A stretch of 64,000 nt of DNA, from positions 28,274,154 through 28,338,153 of the forward strand of contig CM068552.1 of assembly GCA_035048495.1 (NCBI GenBank). Reading direction: 5' to 3'. A program made the translations under genes and the position numbers. Under the pieces are notes generated by a model. The model was not told the origin of the DNA. It saw only the letters and a program-made list of their open reading frames with translations, and did not search any database. Position 1 is the stretch's first letter; each line of letters opens with the position of its first letter. The DNA comes from Euptelea pleiosperma. Taxonomy: Eukaryota > Streptophyta > Magnoliopsida > Ranunculales > Eupteleaceae. Positions 24,301 through 33,300 of this stretch are shown piece after piece.

Positions 24301-27300
24301 CTTCAGGAGTACACTTTCATGCTCAATCATAGAGTTGGAGTCGAGAACAAACTAGTCGATGCCTTGAGTCGTAGGATCGCATTCTTGCACTCTATGAGTG
24401 TAGAGGTGACTTGATTTGAGCAGTTGAAGGATGACTATCCTACTTGCCTAGACTTTGGGGAGTTGCATGCTTCTCTTCTGAGCGATCGGTTGAGGAATGA
24501 CAAAGGGTTTACCCTACAAAACGGATTCATCTTTAAGGGCGATAAACTCTGCATACCACGAAAGCCCCTACAAGACTTTCTTGTTTGGGAGCTTCACGGT
24601 AGTAGAGTAGCCAGCCACTTTGGCCGTGATAAAACCATTGCCCGCGTTGAGGATCGATTTTACTGGCCGAGTCTCAAGCGAGACGTCGCCAAAATTATAG
24701 GGCAATGTCGTGTATGTCAACTGGCAAAGCATAGAAAGCAAAATACCGGATTGTACACCCAATTGCCAGTGCCACATTATCCATGGCAAGGCATCAGCAT
24801 GGATATCGTGCTTGGGCTGCCAAAGACTATTAGGTAGCACAATTCAACTTTTGTTGTAGTGGATCGTTTTTCTAAAATGGGGCCCACTTCCTCCCGTGTT
24901 TCTAAAATGTGGCCCACTTCCTCCCGTGTTCGAAAACATCAGATGCCTTTAAGATAGCGAAGATTTTCTTTGAAGAGGTAGTTCGATTGCATGAGTTACC
25001 AAAAACCATAGTGTCTGATTGTGATGTGTGAAGCTTATGAGCTATTTTTGAAAGGCGTTGTGGCATATGATGGGAACCAAGCTTCAATTTTGATCATCTT
25101 ACCACCCTCAGACGGATGGTCAGACCAAGGTGACAAATCGGAGCTTAGGTAATCTGTTGAGATATCTAGTGGGTGATCATGTAAATAAGGTTATTAAACC
25201 TCTAGGCTTTCACACACAATCCCACAATACTACACCCGCTGCTTTAACGAACGCAGATCTCATGGAAGGTGGAACTTCCAACAAGCTTAGGATCACCCAA
25301 TCAATCCATATGAATTTTCTTTGTACCTACTCTAGATTTTAAAGAACGGCTAAGGTCCAATTCAATGTACAAAGCAAGCAATAGTGAGCATGGATCAAGG
25401 TGATGTCTCAATCGCATTAAAAAAGGTTTAAATCAATTCCCAGCAGTTTTTTTTTTTTTTTTGATAAGTATTCCCAGCAGTTATTGAGCATGTTTACCAC
25501 AAAGTAATAGAAGTTTCAGGTTCATGGTGGTTCGGGTGGGGTTCTATGATTAGGGTTTGGGTGGATTTAGTAATATGAGTGAGGATGAGGGGTGTATGGA
25601 CGATCAGCCAGCAGTATGGGTTATGGGATGGTTGGGGTTTCACTTCTAAAGTGAAACGTGGCTGGTTTAGGACAGCATAGGAAGGGGTGGCATCAGATTG
25701 GAGTGGCTTCAAGGATTAGGGTGTTTAGGGATGGAGGCTAGAGATTTGGGGCTTAGGGTGTGATGGAAACCCCAAAACAGTGGTTCAGCTAGGTTTTTTT
25801 GCGAGCAAGTGGATGGCAGCTGCAAGTTGGGGTTGATGGGGACATCAGTTGTAGGTTAAAGAGCTTAGGAGATGGCGGTTACAAGTGTTGGAGGCTTAAG
25901 GACGTGGCAGCAGTAAGATTAGGGTTCGGGAACCCCAAAGAAAGGCGCCACGCAGGGTGCGGTAGGGTATGGAGTGATGGGTGAGGGACTTAGGGTTTGG
26001 GTTTCAAAGGAAACCCCCTAATAGAGGTTTGGATAGGTTTTGCAGGGTTGGAATGTGGCGGCTGCAGATCTGGACTAGTGGAGATGTCAACTGCAAGTTG
26101 AGGGTCCATAGAGGCTGGCGGCTGTAGGGTTTGTGAGTTCTAGAGGTGGCTGCAGCAGATCTGATGCTCTAATGGCAGAAACTCAAGATCAATATGAAAC
26201 GATAGAGAGATTAAAAAGAAATACTTGGAAACATGTGGGAATCTCTCCCTTGGCCTCACACCAAACCCATTAAGGGGAAATCATGCATACGAGCATCATC
26301 TTCTTCTTCATCATTCATCAAAATTTCATTAACCCTAAACCAGAGTTTTTAACTAGTATTTAAATGGAAAAGAAAACCTAATCTAATCTTGGCCATCTAA
26401 TCTAATGGCCCAAATAAAAGACTGCAATTAAACAACTAACTAGAAATTAAAATGAGCCCCATAATTTTGGCTAATTACAAAGACATCCAAAACATTAAAA
26501 AAATAAAAAATAAACTATCAAGTAGACTGCTCCCACATCATGTGGTGAGATAGATACCGGATGATTCGACCATTTTTATTTTTCTAGACTATTTTCTATC
26601 CTATAATAATTATGTATAGCATATTAGCAACTAAAAATTGTAAGTTGTATGTTGGTGGGCATGATCATCTCATGGCTTATTGACCTTTAGAATTGGTAGC
26701 TGAATTATGTATATCCGTTTTCTGTTGTTCTAACCATAGTAAGTTCGCGTACAATTCACGTATTATACGCAAAAAATTTTAAAGAAAAAATATATTATAC
26801 GACCGAACTTTTCAAAGATTCGGTAAGGTTCACTTATTTTATGAAATATCCATATTATTCTTGTCTTATAGATGGATTATTCCCGTATTATTGAAGCCAT
26901 TAATTTTTACTGAAACATATGTATTTATATGTTTTAGTTGTTTTTTTTATTAAATTTTATTCTTTGCCGAATTTTTAAATAATTTTTCAAATGACAAACC
27001 CAAATGATACTCTTAACTTTTCCCGTTATGTATTTTTGTCGTATGCCAAATTGCTAACTATGGTTCAAACTGCTTTTTGCTGAAGAAAATCTAATTATTT
27101 ACTCTCTTATGTTCTCCTAGCCGCTCAGAGTACAGATTACTTCTTCGTGCTGATAATGCCGATAGCCGTCTCACACCTTTGGGGCGGGAGATTGGTTTGA
27201 TAGATGATAGACGGTGGAAATTGTACCAGGATAAGCAAGCCCAGATATTGGAGGAGAAAAAGCGCTTAAAGGCTGTGCGGATTTCAGGTTACTAGCATTG

Positions 27301-30300
27301 TAGTTTCTAAGCATCCTACTAGTGCTTCAGTTATATTCTCACATTAACTTGCCCCCAGTAATTGATCCTTTAATCTCACAGATGTGCCTCTGAATGTTAG
27401 TTTAACTTATATTTGGAAGGCAAACTCATTGAGTTCTTCATATATGGCAATCCACTTTTATCATATTTGTATACTTCACTTCAGGAGGAGACTTGGCTGC
27501 CGATGTTACTCTGTTGTCTGGTCAACCAGTGAAGGAGTCTTCAACTTTAGAGAGCCTTCTAAAGAAACCACATATACAATATAAAGTTCTTGATAAACAT
27601 GGTTTTGGCAATGAACTTCTGTCCAGGATGGAGAAAGAATGTGTAGAGATTGATATCAAGTATGAGGGCTTTATTAGACGCCAGCAGACCCAACTTCGAG
27701 AGGTCAGTTGATAATTTGATCATGAATCATTCGTGTGGCTCATTCCGTTTCATTTCCTGTTTGTTATTATTGCTACTTGAGCCTTCTGAAAATGTCCCGG
27801 CTAAACCTCTATTGGTGCTCATCCACTTGTAGATTGCTCATCAACAACATAGGCCACTTCCAGAGGACCTGGACTACTATGCAATGACTACTTTGTCTTT
27901 GGAAGCTCGTGAAAAACTTTCCAAGGTATGTAGCAATGGAAACAAATATTTGGGGTCAGCAACAACATGATTTGTTTTGTGATATTTCAGGAATGTATTT
28001 TCGACATGTAAATCTGCATCTTTGCGGCACAAGGGTGCATACATGGAACAGATCAGCAGACCTCATGCTCTTCCACAAACTCTACGAGGAACGCTATTGC
28101 CTTTCAATACAAAAAAAAGTTAAAAGTAGGACTTTAGGCAAATTTTGGAACTTAGGGAGTTAAGGGAATTCTTGCAGAAAGGTAGGAAGAAACTAATATT
28201 TCAGCACCCGCCAGATCTTGCATTTAACTCCAATCGTTTGGAATCAAATGCAAGATCAAGTGTTTGGTACATAACTCACCAAGTAAAACACTCAGACTTT
28301 GAGAGTCAAAACTTACATAGTTAATTACTCAAAATAATGTCGTCTAAATGTATACCAAAAGCAGTTTACCTATGCCCTGTTGAGGTCATAACCACATTTT
28401 ATAAATAAAATATGGGAAATACTATTTCTTGAGCTCATTTTACTTCTTCTAGAGCACCAATGTTTCTCTCACTCCCATTTTGCTTCTTCCATGGCTGTTT
28501 TTGCTTCATGCGTTCCAGTGAAAAAACATTGGCACTTTTGTATCAGCCCCATAAGATTCAATTTTTATTAGTAAAACCCCTTACCTTTTGAAAAATGAGG
28601 ATTTCCCCCTAGACCAGAGTCTACCATTATTAACTCATAGTAGAATGTAATCTTGATCACGTGCAAATTAGTCTCTTCAAGAGAGGACCAAAATACCCTC
28701 TAGGATTTTTAATACCTGTCCTTGTCCCTTAGCACACTTCCTGCCTTTTATCAAGGATATCCCTATTTCTAAGGCTTTTCAACAACTTAACCATCTGCAG
28801 ATATCAGGAACAACTAGATAAGGATTAGAAAAGTTCTTCTTAGCTTAGATACTTACATGTGTATACCAATCCCTTATTAATTGGGATTCAACTCTTGTAC
28901 AACTCTATAAAGGCCAATAGAAACCTCACCAAAGATTGTGGTGAGCATTCAATCAAAATTACATTGAGTTTACACCTTTAACGAGTTTCATACTTGTTCT
29001 GCCTATCACCAGGCAACACCTGCCCCTATCCCCCAATCTTCTTCAAGATATCAGGAAGTGTGATTGCGTTTGCTTATATCACACAGCTGAGACACCGTTG
29101 GTAGGTGCATCAGCGGTGTTAGAACCCGGGAAAATTTAGTTTGGTAGCTCTTAAGCTACAAAATCATCTCTCTAAACATAACTGAAAATTTCAATAATCC
29201 ATTCAGAATATCTTAAATCCCAACCAACCAACTCTGTCGCCGCCAAAACTTGCTGGACTTCATGAAACCTGTTGGAAAACTGACATCCACTAACCGGAGG
29301 AATGATACGCATGCATATGTACCTACAGAACGAGACCTGAATGAGATTGTCTAGCCACCACATCACTGCAAGCTCACTCAGATATCTCTAGAAAATACCA
29401 TCCCAACCAAACCCAGCACCCACCAGATCTCCTCTTCCATTCTCTCCTCTAAATTCCTCAGACATCGCTCTCCTCTGTACCTCCTTTCTTGCCTTCAATC
29501 TGAATCAAAACCAAACTTACTCTTTTTAGTTCGTCTCTGCGAGAACCCATATATGTGGTTTTGGTAACAGAGGGTGGTGAGACTCTGAGCCTCATATGTG
29601 AATGAGGATGATTATAAAGGTGAGGATGATGATGAAGAATTCTTATTAGCCAGGTGCTTAGACCAATCGCACTAGCTCTACTTGCTGATGATTGTGCTAC
29701 TCTATAATTCGAGAATTAATTGTCATTAAGAAACCCTTAAATGTGATCTTAGAAGTTGTATTGTAAAAATCATCAATACATCACATCCATTTGTTTATAT
29801 TAAAGTCCAAGAGCAAGACATGGTATTTAGAAAGGTTTATGATGTGGATAAATGGTCTAGTTACATGTGGAAAAGAAAATTTAATGATCCCTGGATGAAG
29901 AGCTATTGCATGGAACTTTTATGACTTGTTAGTTATGTGGTGGTTTTTTATTTAAACCCTCTCCAATGATTTAAAAAGAAAATGAAAGAAAACAAACATT
30001 TATTCTAAAATTCCAAAACAGCTCTTCTCAGAAATCAATAAAAGACACTGAAATCTCCAGCTGGGTCTTTTGAAAAATTGAAATTTCAGTTAAATCCTCA
30101 ACTGAATCTTTCACAAAAGTAATAAAGAAAGCTATAAAAACACACTCAAATCTTCACTTGGGTCTTTTAAAAAATTAATGAAAGTACAAAAAATATTAAT
30201 AAATTTATAAAATGTAAATAAATTAGATGGAATTAATGAAGTACAAAAATATAAATAAATTAAAAATAATTCAGAAACCAATAGGGCAAGAAATGATTTG

Positions 30301-33300
30301 TTCTGTTTAACGCAAATATTTAAAATACTGAAAATATGAGAGCAAAAATATACATTTGATTGCTTACTTATGACCTGAGGTCATAGCCATGTGGATCTAC
30401 AAACCCCTTTGTCATCTCACAAAAATTGTTTTCGTTATATAATGATGAGTGCTCTGTCCTGCTTCTTTTATCATATCCTGAAAGACCAGTGCATTTCTGC
30501 TATGTTTTGGAAAAACTCGTCAAACTTCCCCCATATTGCGAAGTTTTATAGAAATTTTCCTAACCAAATTGAATTTCCTGAATTAATTTCAAATTTTAAC
30601 AGAGCAAATTTAGGACAATGTCAAAATTTAAAACCTTACAACCTGGTTAGACTTCTAAACTGTGCAACAGATTGTCCGAGCAAGGTTCAGTTTCCAGAGG
30701 GGATTAAGATTTATTTGTGATGAGTGCTGCAGGAATCTTCTAACATTTAGAAATCTTACTTATGTTCCCAGTTTCTGCTTCCCTATGTAACCACGACATG
30801 GAACTTTTAGCCTTTTTTGCTGGCTTGACACATATCAACATGGATACGTGTGTTGACACATCTCCACCCACATGACCACATCTTAATACATCGGCAGTGT
30901 TACTATAAATATGATTTCTGAAAGTGAGTTGATTTTTATCTTCCGTACTACGTTATTAAGCTGTTGGGCACAATTATAGTTTTTGATAGTCTTCCCTCTT
31001 ATAAATCTTTATTATAAAGTTAGTAGATAGCTCAATGGTGTATGGAAAAGTTCTTTTACTTTTCATGTATTTCTTTCCTTACTTCTTATTAAAAATAATT
31101 TTGATTTAAACAAACTAGAAATTATATTATAATTTATAATACATGTGTACAAATGTGTGTGCATTTTGGGCTTCTTGAAGGGGCTGTGTCTTATACCTCA
31201 CATCTTTGTCGGACACCCATGATGTCAGCTGAAGGAGATATATTGATTGCTCGGCATTGACACACATGCCCATGTCCTTGTTATATAGCTGCTTCAGATC
31301 TCCATTCCTATTTCAGACTATAATGCTGCACTACCATGTTTATATATAATCTATCTTTAACACAATAACACCTCTAATCTTGTTCTACTTATAATTTTTA
31401 TAGGTTTTGTATTGTAAGAGTTGTTAAAAATGTAACAGAGAGAAAATGGTTGATTTTCTATATTATAATAAATAAAGCACATATTTAAGTTTTTTACTTA
31501 ATGTAAACGCATTTTAGCTACTGCACCTACGTGACTTTTTGGGGTTGTCGAGAGTCGCCTTCACACTCCCAGTCTCGAATCTAGAAGCAATCCCACTCTC
31601 GCATCGGGCAACTAAGTGAATAAACCTTCATCCAAGTTTTGCACTTGAGAGGAGAGTAGAGGGGACAAGATGCTCGATTATTGATGTTGAAAACCACAGA
31701 ACTGCACCTCAAGAAGCCTTTGAGTTGAGAAAGACACCTGGCTGTTTATGCTTATAAGTCCAAACCGTGAAGACTCAAGGTTTTAGACTTCACCCTTGCC
31801 CTAAAGTTAAGTCAGCTAAAATTCGGAATTAATTCGAGGAAGTTCAATTTACTTCAGAGAATTAGTTTATTGACTTAGGAATGTTTAGAGAATATCTGCC
31901 AAAACATTGGAAAAAAGTGTACTATTTTTTAGGATATGATAAAAAAAAAACATGATAACACACTTACTATTGTATCACAAAAATCAACCCTTTGGAGCAA
32001 ACTATGCAAGATCCACACACTAACCCAAGCATCGGAAGTACTAAGAATCTAAGAGCAAAAATTTATAGCGAATTGCTCAAAATAATTTAATTCACGTACA
32101 TGAAAACCAAGAACAGCTTATTTAATGACCTCGTGACCTGAGGAAGTCACTGCCACATGGATCTACAACCCCCTTATCATCTCCACCTTGGCTCATACAT
32201 TCATAAATCAATTCAATGGGTGAAGCATACCATACTATGCACACAGCTATTTGGAATCTATTGGGTGGACAAGGAGTGTAGAGTGGATATGATAAATTGT
32301 TGTGTAAACTACCAACATATGATCAAATTAGTGTTTTATGCATTTTATTAGGGAAATGATTTTTCCAGTGAGTTTTTTACCTCTTCCAGTCAACAGTTGA
32401 CAGTGTTCGACAAATGTAGCAATACTGTCCTTGTCTTTTCAAAAGTTAAATGTGTGGTGAGAAGGGCATTTCTGTCAAATGGTGACTGGAAGAGGTAAAA
32501 AGCTCATTGGAAAAATTATTTCCCTTTATTTATACAATTGAAATATTTTATAATTTTTTAAATAATTCACATCATAAAATATTACATGGAAGCTATGTAA
32601 CAAACTAACAATGACATGTGTCGGTGTCCGGCTCAAATACAAGGTGTCCAACTCTAGAATCCCGAAACGTCCTTTCATATATTTCTCTCTTTACTTTTAT
32701 TAAAAAAAATTGATTTAAATATCTTAAATATTAATAAACAGTTTTATATGCCATGGAGCTATCTCATAACTTAATAAACATAAGAAGATTTATCATTTAT
32801 AAGAGGGTCAACTATCAAATGGCTATAGGTTTGTTTAACAACTTAACAAAGTGGTGTATGGAGGATGGAACGCACCAATCCTCTTTTAGAAAACATTTAT
32901 TTAATTAAAAAAAACATTAAAATAAGCATGACACTACTGTATGTGTCAAGATGTGTCTTGGAATGTGTCAACATGAGTGTCTCGTATCGATGTCTCCGAC
33001 ACTGCAACAAACTCTATGTGTAATGTCTTCTTACATAGTATGGAAGTGCTAATAAGCCTAGAAAATATTTGTATCATTAGTGCATGCATTTGTTTGTCTT
33101 ATAAGTTTCTAAAGTATTTAAATTTAAAAAAAAACAAGTTATTTTTAGTTAAAATTATATTTTAGATATAAAACTAATATCATAAAACGTAATTAATCTA
33201 TTAGGTTTATGTTCAGTAATTATTAAAAATTAGATGATATGCAATTATGACCTCATCGGGTCATAGGTAAGCTGTTTTTGGTTTTTATGTACTTTAATGA

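Larger units (their letters stand above)
16768..25171 (+). mobile_element. Gypsy (Ty3) LTR retrotransposon, decayed and 3'-truncated
   Basis: Order: 5' LTR, primer site, gag, zinc knuckle, protease, reverse transcriptase, RNase H, integrase. The integrase lies 3' of RNase H, which defines Gypsy. A 2.75-kb insertion (20801-23552) splits the reverse transcriptase, and a short repeat (18000-18264) sits in the leader. Stops and frameshifts are frequent, and the element ends abruptly after the integrase motif [10 protein letters not shown]. No same-strand 3' LTR was seen; LTR-like sequence in reverse orientation occurs at about 26330-26570. Confidence 0.88.

Noticed and set aside
30391..30720. Open frame of 109 codons in the 6-kb intron
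   Set aside because: No similarity to any family I know; A/T-rich, and its beginning overlaps a dispersed repeat (CACATGGATCTAC).
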